A stretch of 64,000 nucleotides of DNA, from contig CBDDPL010000004.1 of NCBI GenBank assembly GCA_965232285.1, positions 1,860,001 through 1,924,000 on the forward strand, given 5' to 3'. Shown one piece after another: positions 51,358 to 59,087 of the stretch (its first letter is position 1; each line of letters opens with the position of its first letter). The translations under genes and the position numbers were made by a program. The DNA comes from Denitrobaculum sp965232285. GTDB taxonomy: Bacteria > Pseudomonadota > Alphaproteobacteria > Kiloniellales > Kiloniellaceae. The notes beneath the pieces are model-generated. The model did not search any database, was not told the DNA's origin, and worked only from the letters and a program-made list of their open reading frames with translations.

Positions 51358-52137
51358 CTATTGCGGCAGAACGTCGTAAGCGTGGACGGAATAGAGCACC
51401 AGCATGTTGATACTGTTGAAGACACCGTGGGTCACGCTGGCGGCGAGGACCGAGCCGCTTTTCTCGGTGATCAGGGCCAGGGCGACGCCGATCACCGCAA
51501 AGACCGGAAAGAGAAAGGGGATGCCGTGGAAGAACGCGAAGACGCCCGAGGAGATCGCCACGGCCATGGCGAAGGATACTCGGCTGCGGAGCCAGCCGTA
51601 GAACAGACCCCGAAAAGCAACCTCCTCAAACAGGGGCACCAGCATACCCGTAACCAGCAGGCTGGGCAGCAGGCTGTTAAACGAGAGGCCATCGCCGACG
51701 AGGAGGTCAATCTGCGGGTTGTGGAAAGGTTCATCCCGCATCGACTGCAGGATCGGGGACAGCAGGCCAACGATGAAAAAGATCGTGATGCCGAAAGCGA
51801 CGGCCTGCAGGAACCAGCTCCTGGAAACCAGGACGATGCCCAGGTCGGCGAGACGCAGGCCATGCCGCTTGACGATGACGACATAGATCGCGGCGAGCAT
51901 CAGCAGCGAATGGCTGGCAAGGAATAGCTGTAAGCCGGCGATCCCCGGACTTGAAGCGGCCTCCGCGCCCATCCCTCCCAGTTCCGCGGGCGAGAAGAAC
52001 AGATAGGGGAGAAGCCGCTGGCCCAGGAGATAGAGGATCAGGACGGCAACCAGATCATAGGCGGGGACGACGGCCAGCGCGGCTGGCCTGAAGCCGCCGG
52101 AAGATCCGCCTGGCGGGGCTCCGTGTGGCGGCGCCAT
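51358..52137 (-). CDS. CPBP-family intramembrane metalloprotease
   Basis: A 259-residue polytopic membrane protein with about seven helices and the CPBP (Abi) signature EEVAFRGLFYGWLR (about 178), with further motifs SSGVFAFFHG and AASVTHGVFNSINML that supply the zinc-binding residues of the Rce1-like fold. The 3' end of this gene is duplicated as a decayed fragment at 50350. Substrate unknown. It lies 4 bases after cinA on the same strand. Confidence 0.88.
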   Translation of the reverse strand: MAPPHGAPPGGSSGGFRPAALAVVPAYDLVAVLILYLLGQRLLPYLFFSPAELGGMGAEAASSPGIAGLQLFLASHSLLMLAAIYVVIVKRHGLRLADLGIVLVSRSWFLQAVAFGITIFFIVGLLSPILQSMRDEPFHNPQIDLLVGDGLSFNSLLPSLLVTGMLVPLFEEVAFRGLFYGWLRSRVSFAMAVAISSGVFAFFHGIPFLFPVFAVIGVALALITEKSGSVLAASVTHGVFNSINMLVLYSVHAYDVLPQ

Positions 52138-52140
52138 GCG

Positions 52141-52647
52141 TTACGAGGCGTCCTCTGACGCGCCGGTCAGTTCGGCGAGGCCTTCCAGGGCGGCCGATAC
52201 GGTGGCGCGACGTACGTCGCTGCGGTTCCCCGGGAAATTGAGTTTACGATGACTGGGTGCCGCGCCGCGCCGGCAGAGGCCCATATAAACCAGGCCGACC
52301 GGTTTTTCCGCGCTGCCACCGCCCGGGCCGGCGACACCGGTGACGGACACGGCGATATCGGCGCGCGCGTTGCGGAGCGCGCCTTCCGCCATGGCTTCGG
52401 CGACCTGAGGGCTGACCGCGCCGTGGGCGGCCAGGTCGCTCTCCGGCACGCCCAGAAGCTCCATCTTGGCTGCATTGGAATAGGTGACGAAACCGCGCTC
52501 GACCACATCGGAAGAGCCCGCGATCTCGGTCAGGCAGGCGGCGATCAGACCGCCGGTGCAGGATTCGGCCGTTGCGACCATCACGCCGGCTTTGCGGCAG
52601 TCCGCCAACAATTTCTCGGCAGCGGCTGTCAGATCTTCAGGAAGCAA
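52141..52647 (-). CDS. CinA-family nicotinamide-nucleotide amidohydrolase
   Basis: A 168-residue protein of the CinA C-terminal domain type (PncC): deamidates nicotinamide mononucleotide to recycle the pyridine ring. Visible motifs are ATAESCTGGLIAACLTEIAGSSD (about 25-47), FVTYSNAAK and VSVTGVAGPGGGSAEKPVG. It is a stand-alone C-terminal domain without the N-terminal MoCF-binding half. Six bases after pgpA. Confidence 0.9.
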   Translation of the reverse strand: MLPEDLTAAAEKLLADCRKAGVMVATAESCTGGLIAACLTEIAGSSDVVERGFVTYSNAAKMELLGVPESDLAAHGAVSPQVAEAMAEGALRNARADIAVSVTGVAGPGGGSAEKPVGLVYMGLCRRGAAPSHRKLNFPGNRSDVRRATVSAALEGLAELTGASEDAS

Positions 52648-52653
52648 AATCGC

Positions 52654-53148
52654 TTACTCCAAAACCCATTTGAGCGCCCAAAGCGCGGCGGCGGCGTAGC
52701 CGGCGGCAAGTATGTCGTCCGCCATGATCCCGAAGCCGCCCTTCAGCTTGCGGTCGGCCCAGGAGACCGGCCAGGGCTTGAGGATATCGAAGAGGCGGAA
52801 GAGGAGAAAGCCCGGCAGATAGTATTCGAAGGCGAGCGCCAGCGGCGCCAGCGTCAGCCACTGCCCGGCGACCTCGTCCACCACCACCGAGCCGGGATCC
52901 TCCCGGCCGAGCCGCCGGGCGTAGAGATCGCTGGCCCAGATACCGAGCAGAAAGACCGCGACCGCCGCGGCCGCGAGCAGCCAGGGGCCGCCGAGCCAGG
53001 CCAGGCCGGCAGCGAAGGGCAGGGCGGCGAGTGAGCCCCAGGTGCCCGGGATCTTGGGCAGCAGGCCACTGCCAAACCAGGTGGCGATCAGGCTTGCGGG
53101 GTGCAGGAAGGGCAGGGGACCGTCTTCGGCCGGCGAGGGCGCACTCAT
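52654..53148 (-). CDS. pgpA: Phosphatidylglycerophosphatase A
   Basis: Dephosphorylates phosphatidylglycerol phosphate in the inner membrane. The 164 residues have about four membrane helices and the PgpA core IATWFGSGLLPKIPGTWGSL and FRLFDILKPWPVSWADRKLKGGFGIMADD. Overlaps the ispDF gene by 4 bases (ATGA). Confidence 0.92.
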   Translation of the reverse strand: MSAPSPAEDGPLPFLHPASLIATWFGSGLLPKIPGTWGSLAALPFAAGLAWLGGPWLLAAAAVAVFLLGIWASDLYARRLGREDPGSVVVDEVAGQWLTLAPLALAFEYYLPGFLLFRLFDILKPWPVSWADRKLKGGFGIMADDILAAGYAAAALWALKWVLE

Positions 53149-54320
53149 GATTGCTCTGAGCTGGGCAACTGAAGCGTGGCCGTCGCCTGCGCGGCGATGC
53201 CTTCGCCGCGGCCGGTGAAGCCAAGCCTCTCGGTCGTGGTGGCTTTGACATTGATGCGCTGCGGGTCGCAGTCCAGGATCTCCGCGACTCTCTGCTGCAT
53301 CTCGGCCCTGTGCGGCCCGACCTTGGGCGCTTCGCAGATCAGGGTCACGTCACAATGGACAAAACGCCCGCCGCGATCCTTGACCATGGCCATGGCGTGG
53401 CGCAGAAAAAGGGCGGAATCGGCGCCTTTCCACTGCGGGTCGGAGGGCGGGAAGTGCTGACCGATGTCGCCGGCGGCCAGTGCGCCCAGGATTGCGTCGG
53501 TCAGGGCGTGCAGGCCCACATCCGCATCCGAATGGCCTTGCAGCCCCGCCGAATGGGGAATTTCGATCCCGCAGAGGGTGACAAAGTCACCGGCGCCGAA
53601 GCGGTGGACATCGAAACCGCTGCCGGTTCTTGTCTCGGTTTGGGCGCCCGCGAGCCAGCGTTCCGCCCGGGCCAGATCTTCCGCCGTGGTCACTTTGAAG
53701 CTCTCCGTTGCGCCTTCAATCAGTTTTACCGCGTGCCCCATGGCCTGGGCCACCGCCGCATCATCGGTCAGGGCTTCTCCGTCGCCTGCCGCGAGAGTCC
53801 TGTGCGCCGCCAGGATCTCGGGAAAGCGAAAGCCCTGGGGCGTCTGCGCGCGCCAGAGGCTTTCGCGCGCGACACTGTCCTGAATCCCGCCATCCCTGCC
53901 GCGCTTCAGGCTGTCAACCAGGGGGAGGGCGGCGATCGCACCGACCTCTTCCTCCAGGGCATCGATGACAGCAGCCACCACCGATGCCGGCACGAAGGGA
54001 CGCGCGGCGTCGTGAATCAGGACCTTGTCAGGTGCCACTGGGGCCAGGCCTTCGAGACCGAGGCGCACCGACTCCTGACGCGTCGCGCCGCCCGGCACGG
54101 GCTCCGGCAGATCCAGTCCCCCGAGTGCCTTGTCGTAGAGCACCCGGTCGTCCGGATGGATCACCACCCGGATCTGCCCGACCGCCGGATGCCGTCGAAA
54201 GCTCTCCACCGCATGACGCAGAACCGTGCGTCCGCCAAGCGCGGCGTATTGCTTCGGCAGTTCGCCGCCGAAGCGATGGCCGCGGCCGGCAGCGACAATC
54301 AGGGCGCAGACGCCGGTCAT
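53145..54320 (-). CDS. ispDF: Bifunctional IspD/IspF isoprenoid synthesis enzyme
   Basis: Carries two steps of the MEP isoprenoid pathway: CDP-ME formation (IspD, about residues 1-228) and MEcPP formation (IspF, about 233-391). IspD shows IVAAGRGHRFGGELPKQYA and IHDAARPFV; IspF shows SGFDVHRFG (zinc ligands), GHSDADVGLHALTDAILGA and CEAPKVGPHR. The fusion is a known alphaproteobacterial trait. Overlaps pgpA. Divergent from the CcsA-like gene. Confidence 0.95.
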   Translation of the reverse strand: MTGVCALIVAAGRGHRFGGELPKQYAALGGRTVLRHAVESFRRHPAVGQIRVVIHPDDRVLYDKALGGLDLPEPVPGGATRQESVRLGLEGLAPVAPDKVLIHDAARPFVPASVVAAVIDALEEEVGAIAALPLVDSLKRGRDGGIQDSVARESLWRAQTPQGFRFPEILAAHRTLAAGDGEALTDDAAVAQAMGHAVKLIEGATESFKVTTAEDLARAERWLAGAQTETRTGSGFDVHRFGAGDFVTLCGIEIPHSAGLQGHSDADVGLHALTDAILGALAAGDIGQHFPPSDPQWKGADSALFLRHAMAMVKDRGGRFVHCDVTLICEAPKVGPHRAEMQQRVAEILDCDPQRINVKATTTERLGFTGRGEGIAAQATATLQLPSSEQS

Positions 54321-54453
54321 GAGAAGGAATCCAAGATCAGGGTTACCAAAGCGACCTCACCGTTATCCCCACCAGAAGTGGGGCAGGGTCTTTATGACGG
54401 CGGGACATTAGAGTCTCCTGTCGCCGCCGCCAAGAGGTGATATATAGAGCGCT

Positions 54454-55260
54454 ATGCTCAGCGATCTGTTTCTCAACCTCTCCGCAGCGATTGCGCTTCT
54501 GCCGGTGGCGATCATCGCCTACCGGACCCTCGATGACCCACCAGGCGTGCCGTATTGGTCAGCCATGCTGGTGGCGGTCACGGGGCCGAGCGTTCTGGTG
54601 GTTTCGGAAACCTTGACGAAAGCCTGGAGCGGCAGCTTCAGTTTGGCGTTATGGATCACGATTGCGGCGAGCGTCTGGCTCTTCGCGCTGACCGCTTTGC
54701 TGGCGCGGGAGGCCTGGCGCATTACGCCACTTCTCATCCCCTATCTTTTGGTATTGGGGTTCCTGGCTATGGTTTGGAGCGGTGTCACCAGCACCACCGT
54801 GCTGTCGGGCGAAGTGGATTTTTGGCTGCAGTTTCATATAGCCGCTTCGGTGGCAACCTACGGGCTCTGCACCATCGCCGCGACGGCGGGTGTTGCGGTT
54901 TACATCAAGGAGCGGGAACTGAAACGCAAGCAGAGCTCCCGCCTCGGACGACTGCTGCCCGCCGTCTTTGATGCGGAGCAGCTTCAACTGCGGTTGCTGG
55001 CACTGGCCGAATTCGTTCTTTTCCTGGGGATCGTCAGTGGCATGGCCCGTGGCTATCTGACGGACGGACATCTTCTGTCGCTCGATCACAAAAGCCTGCT
55101 GTCGGTGCTGGCATTCGTCCTGATCGGGGTGCTGTTGCTGGTGCAGTGGCGCAGTGGCCTCTATGCGCGTCAGGCGGCCCGCAGCGTGCTGATCGCCTAT
55201 CTGCTGCTGACGCTGGCCTATCCGGGTGTGAAGTTCATTCTGGACGTCATCATCGCCTGA
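54454..55260 (+). CDS. CcsA/ResC-type cytochrome c assembly membrane protein
   Basis: A 268-residue inner-membrane protein of about eight helices resembling the YpjD-like branch of cytochrome c assembly proteins (WLQFHIAASVATYGLCTIAATAG near 125-147; LDHKSLLSVLAFVLIGVLLL near 212). It lacks the WWD haem-binding motif that true CcsA/CcmC/CcmF proteins carry, so a haem-delivery role is not established. Divergent from ispDF. Confidence 0.7.
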   Translation: MLSDLFLNLSAAIALLPVAIIAYRTLDDPPGVPYWSAMLVAVTGPSVLVVSETLTKAWSGSFSLALWITIAASVWLFALTALLAREAWRITPLLIPYLLVLGFLAMVWSGVTSTTVLSGEVDFWLQFHIAASVATYGLCTIAATAGVAVYIKERELKRKQSSRLGRLLPAVFDAEQLQLRLLALAEFVLFLGIVSGMARGYLTDGHLLSLDHKSLLSVLAFVLIGVLLLVQWRSGLYARQAARSVLIAYLLLTLAYPGVKFILDVIIA

Positions 55261-55328
55261 TTTCCATTCGATTCCGACGCTGTTGACGGCGTTACCCAAA
55301 GGCCGCTAAGGCGTGCCGCGAGAAGGGA

Positions 55329-55370
55329 TTCCAAAGAGCGCTTTGGAAGCTTTCTAACGTTTTTTGTTTT
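55329..55370 (+). terminator. Terminator after the CcsA-like gene
   Basis: TTCCAAAG (55329-55336) and CTTTGGAA (55341-55348) form an 8-bp stem with a 4-base loop, followed shortly by a TTTTTT run near 55360. It ends the transcript before dusB, whose start at 55435 has no obvious Shine-Dalgarno. Confidence 0.65.
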
Positions 55371-55434
55371 CATGACGCCCAATCGCAGGTAAAAAAGGCC
55401 CAGTGATTAGGCACAAATGGATTTTGCCTAAAAA

Positions 55435-56418
55435 ATGAGCATTTCGGTTGATAATGTCGAGATAGAAGACCCGGTGATCCTGGCCCCCATGTCCGGTGTT
55501 ACCGACATGCCGTTCCGCCGGCTGGTGAAGCGCATGGGCGCGGGCCTCGTCGTATCGGAGATGATCGCCAGCCAGGCGATGATCCGCGAGACCCGGGACT
55601 CCATGAAGATGTCGAGCAACTGCGCGGAAGAATTCCCCATGGCGGTCCAGCTTGCCGGCTGCGACCCCGAGGTTATGGCCGAGGCGGCGCGCCTGAACCA
55701 GGATCGCGGCGCAGCGATCATCGACATCAACTTCGGCTGTCCGGTGAAGAAGGTGGTCAATAAGTTCGCCGGCTCCGCCCTGATGCGCGAGGAGCGTCTA
55801 GCGGCACGCATTCTGGAGGCGGTGGTCAAGGCGGTTTCACTGCCGGTGACCCTGAAGATGCGCACCGGCTGGGACGAGAACAGCCGCAACGCTCCGACCT
55901 TCGCCCGCATCGCGGAAGAAAGCGGGATCCGCATGCTCACGGTGCACGGCCGCACCCGCTGCCAGATGTATGGCGGCAAGGCGGACTGGGCCTTCGTACG
56001 GCAGGTGAAGGAGGTCACGCGACTGCCGGTCATCGTCAACGGCGACATCGAAAGTTACGACGATGTCACCGAATCGCTGGCGCAGTCGGGCGCCGACGGC
56101 GTGATGATCGGGCGCGGCGCCTACGGCCGGCCCTGGTTCCTGGGGCAGGCGATCCGTTTTCTGCGCAGCGGCGAGCGCGCGCCCGAGCCCACGGTCGCCG
56201 AGCGGCGAGACATCCTGCTAGAGCATTACGATGCCCTGCTCAGCCACTACGGCACCCGGACGGCGGTGCCTCTGGCGCGCAAGCACATCGCCTGGTACTG
56301 CAAGGGCCTGCGCAACGGCAATGACTTCAAGGTCGCGGTCAACCGGGAAAGCGACCCGGCGCGTGTATCCGCCATGATCCAGCGGTTCTTCACCGAGCAG
56401 AGCGAAGAGGCGGCGTAA
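55435..56418 (+). CDS. dusB: tRNA-dihydrouridine synthase DusB
   Basis: Flavin enzyme that reduces uridine in tRNA. The 327 residues have APMSGVTDMPFRRLVKRMG, NFGCPVKKVVNKFAGSALM (catalytic Cys near 102) and TVHGRTRCQMYGGKADW. Formerly called nifR3 because it precedes ntrBC in many alphaproteobacteria, as here: its stop overlaps the ntrB start. The start is ATG 55435 with A-rich sequence and no clear ribosome site. Confidence 0.95.
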   Translation: MSISVDNVEIEDPVILAPMSGVTDMPFRRLVKRMGAGLVVSEMIASQAMIRETRDSMKMSSNCAEEFPMAVQLAGCDPEVMAEAARLNQDRGAAIIDINFGCPVKKVVNKFAGSALMREERLAARILEAVVKAVSLPVTLKMRTGWDENSRNAPTFARIAEESGIRMLTVHGRTRCQMYGGKADWAFVRQVKEVTRLPVIVNGDIESYDDVTESLAQSGADGVMIGRGAYGRPWFLGQAIRFLRSGERAPEPTVAERRDILLEHYDALLSHYGTRTAVPLARKHIAWYCKGLRNGNDFKVAVNRESDPARVSAMIQRFFTEQSEEAA

Positions 56419-57572
56419 TGAGCGGATCGGCGGAGAGGATCGACGACGCCCCCGGGAAGAAAGACCGGCTGAAGGCGACAAAGGCCTGCGCAGAAACCGG
56501 ACTGGAGCCGGGCGCGATCCTCAATGCCCTCGCCGAGCCGATCTTCGTGGTCGATGATGACGGCCGGGTTTGTTACGCGAACCTGGCGGCGGAACAGTTC
56601 CTGGCGACCAGTGCCACCGCGCTGCTCGGCCGGCAGCTCAAGGAGATCCTGCCACCTGATTCGCCGGTCTTCTCCCTGATCAACCTGGTTCGCCTGGCCG
56701 GACAGTCGGTTTCCGAATATGGCGTAACCATCGAGACTCCCAAAATCGGTTCGCATTTCGTTTCGGTCGAGGTTTCGGCGGTGACCGATCTTCCCGGTGC
56801 CGTCGCGGTTTCGATTCAGGAGCGCTCGATCGCGCGCAAGATCGATCATCAGCTCGTGCACCGTAACGCCGCGCGTTCCGTCACGGCCATGGCGGCGATG
56901 CTGGCCCATGAGGTCAAGAATCCGCTGTCCGGTATCCGCGGCGCGGCGCAACTGGTCGAGCAGAACGCCGGTCCCGAGGATCGGGAACTGACCCGCCTGA
57001 TCTGCGACGAGACCGACCGTATCGTCGCGCTGGTGCAAAAGATGGAGATGTTCTCCGACGAGCGGCCGCTGGAACGCGAGGCGGTCAACATCCACGAGGT
57101 TTTGGGCCATGTCCGGCTGCTGGCGCAAAGCGGCTTCGCCCGTGGCGTGCGCTTCGTCGAGACCTATGACCCTTCTTTGCCGCCGGTTTACGGAAACCGC
57201 GACCTCTTGATCCAAGTCCTTCTTAATCTCGTAAAAAATGCAGCCGAGGCCGTTCCGCAGGAAGAGGGGGAGATCATTCTGGCAACCAGGTTTCAGCAGG
57301 GCGTGCGCCTGACCGTGCCCGGAAGTCGCGCACGCGTCGAGTTGCCGCTGGCCGTCTCCGTGACCGACAATGGCGCCGGCATTCCCGAAGATCTCAAGGC
57401 CCACCTTTTCGACCCCTTCGTGACCGCCAAGGCGGGCGGAACCGGTCTCGGACTGGCGCTGGTGGCCAAGATTATTGGTGACCATGGCGGCGTCATCGAA
57501 TTCCAGAGCGAGCCGCGCAAGACCACCTTTCAGATGATGTTACCTCAGGCGCCCAAGGAGATCCGGGCATGA
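56418..57572 (+). CDS. ntrB: Nitrogen regulation sensor histidine kinase NtrB
   Basis: Cytoplasmic sensor kinase/phosphatase of NtrC, usually governed by PII protein. The 384 residues have a PAS domain (about 35-130), the H-box with His164 (LAHEVKNPLSGIRGA) and the ATP-binding domain (N-box LLNLVKNAAEA, then DNGAGIPEDL and GGTGLGLALVAKI). It overlaps dusB by one base and ntrC by 4 bases, so the three are one operon. Regulation by glutamine status is known for the family, not seen here. Confidence 0.95.
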   Translation: MSGSAERIDDAPGKKDRLKATKACAETGLEPGAILNALAEPIFVVDDDGRVCYANLAAEQFLATSATALLGRQLKEILPPDSPVFSLINLVRLAGQSVSEYGVTIETPKIGSHFVSVEVSAVTDLPGAVAVSIQERSIARKIDHQLVHRNAARSVTAMAAMLAHEVKNPLSGIRGAAQLVEQNAGPEDRELTRLICDETDRIVALVQKMEMFSDERPLEREAVNIHEVLGHVRLLAQSGFARGVRFVETYDPSLPPVYGNRDLLIQVLLNLVKNAAEAVPQEEGEIILATRFQQGVRLTVPGSRARVELPLAVSVTDNGAGIPEDLKAHLFDPFVTAKAGGTGLGLALVAKIIGDHGGVIEFQSEPRKTTFQMMLPQAPKEIRA

Positions 57573-59017
57573 TGCGAACCGGCAACATTCTCGTCGCCGA
57601 TGACGACCGGGCGATTCGTACCGTCCTCTCCCAGGCGCTCGGGCGGCAGGGGCATACCGTGCAGACCACCGGCACGGCCTCGACCCTCTGGCAGTGGGTC
57701 AATGATGGGGCCGGCGATCTGGTGATCACCGACGTGGTCATGCCCGACGAGAACGGTCTGGATCTGATCCCGCGTATCAAAAAGCTGCGGCCCAATCTGC
57801 GCATTATCGTCATGTCGGCGCAGAACACGCTCCTGACCGCGGTCAAGGCGACAGAACGCGGCGCCTTCGAATACCTGCCCAAGCCCTTCGACCTGCGCGA
57901 ACTGGTCAGCGTGGTTGAGCGGGCACTGTCGGAACCCCAGAACAACGCCTCTAGCGCGGAGCTGGACACGCCGATCGAGGATGAGCGCCTGCCCCTGATC
58001 GGCCGCTCGCCGGCGATGCAGGAGATCTACCGGGTTCTCGCGCGCCTCATGGGGACCGACCTGACAGTCATGGTCTACGGCGAATCCGGCACCGGCAAGG
58101 AACTGGTCTCCCGGGCCCTGCACGACTACGGGAAGCGCCGGCACGGCCCCTTCGTCGCGATCAACATGGCGGCGATCCCGCGCGAACTGATCGAGAGTGA
58201 GCTGTTCGGCCACGAAAAGGGCGCTTTCACGGGCGCGGCCAACCGCTACGCCGGCCGCTTCGAGCAGGCCAGCGGCGGAACGCTCTTTCTGGACGAGATC
58301 GGCGACATGCCGCTGGAGGCGCAGACCCGCCTGTTGCGGGTCCTGCAGGAGGGCGAGTACACCACGGTCGGCGGGCGCACGCCCATTAAGGCGGATGTCC
58401 GCATCGTCACGGCGACCCATCGGGACCTGCGCCAGATGGTGCGGCAGGGCCTGTTCCGGGAAGACCTGTACTACCGCCTGAACGTGGTGCCGATTCGCCT
58501 GCCGCCGCTGCGCGAACGCAGCGAGGATATCCCGGAGCTGGTGCGCCACTTCTTCAGCCAGGCGCAGGAGGAGGGCCTGCCGGCCAAGTCGCTGGACGGC
58601 GACGCGCTGGAAGACCTCAAACGCTACCGCTGGCCCGGCAACGTGCGCGAACTGGAAAACGTGGTCCGGCGCCTGGTGGCGCTCTACAGCCAGGAAGTCA
58701 TCAGCCGTGATATCGTCCGGGCCGAACTGAGCGATGCGCCGCCCGAAGAGACCGGCGGGCCGCCGAGTGACGAATCCCTCGGCGATGCGGTCGAGCGGCA
58801 TCTGCGCGAGTACTTCATGGCCCATGAAGACTCGCTCCCCGCTTCGGGACTCTACGAACGGGTGCTTCACGAGGTCGAACGTCCACTGATAGAATTGTCC
58901 CTCGCGGCAACCCGTGGTAACCAGATACGTGCGGCCAAGCTGTTAGGCGTCAACCGCAACACGTTGCGCAAGAAAATCAGAGACCTGGACATCCAGGTGA
59001 TTCGCGGCGTTAAGTAA
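57569..59017 (+). CDS. ntrC: Nitrogen regulation response regulator NtrC
   Basis: Sigma-54-dependent activator of nitrogen-assimilation genes. The 482 residues comprise a receiver domain (phosphorylated Asp55 in LVITDVVMPD), an AAA+ domain with Walker A GESGTGKE (about 171), an intact GAFTGA loop (ELFGHEKGAFTGAANRY) that contacts sigma-54, and a C-terminal Fis-type helix-turn-helix (NQIRAAKLLGVNRNTLRKKIRDL). Start overlaps ntrB by 4 bases. Followed after 70 bases by ntrY. Confidence 0.96.
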   Translation: MMRTGNILVADDDRAIRTVLSQALGRQGHTVQTTGTASTLWQWVNDGAGDLVITDVVMPDENGLDLIPRIKKLRPNLRIIVMSAQNTLLTAVKATERGAFEYLPKPFDLRELVSVVERALSEPQNNASSAELDTPIEDERLPLIGRSPAMQEIYRVLARLMGTDLTVMVYGESGTGKELVSRALHDYGKRRHGPFVAINMAAIPRELIESELFGHEKGAFTGAANRYAGRFEQASGGTLFLDEIGDMPLEAQTRLLRVLQEGEYTTVGGRTPIKADVRIVTATHRDLRQMVRQGLFREDLYYRLNVVPIRLPPLRERSEDIPELVRHFFSQAQEEGLPAKSLDGDALEDLKRYRWPGNVRELENVVRRLVALYSQEVISRDIVRAELSDAPPEETGGPPSDESLGDAVERHLREYFMAHEDSLPASGLYERVLHEVERPLIELSLAATRGNQIRAAKLLGVNRNTLRKKIRDLDIQVIRGVK

Positions 59018-59087
59018 CCTATCGCACCCGGTACTGAGGACGACTCCCGATGGGAGACCCCGAAAGTCTGACGGAACGGCGGTCAAT

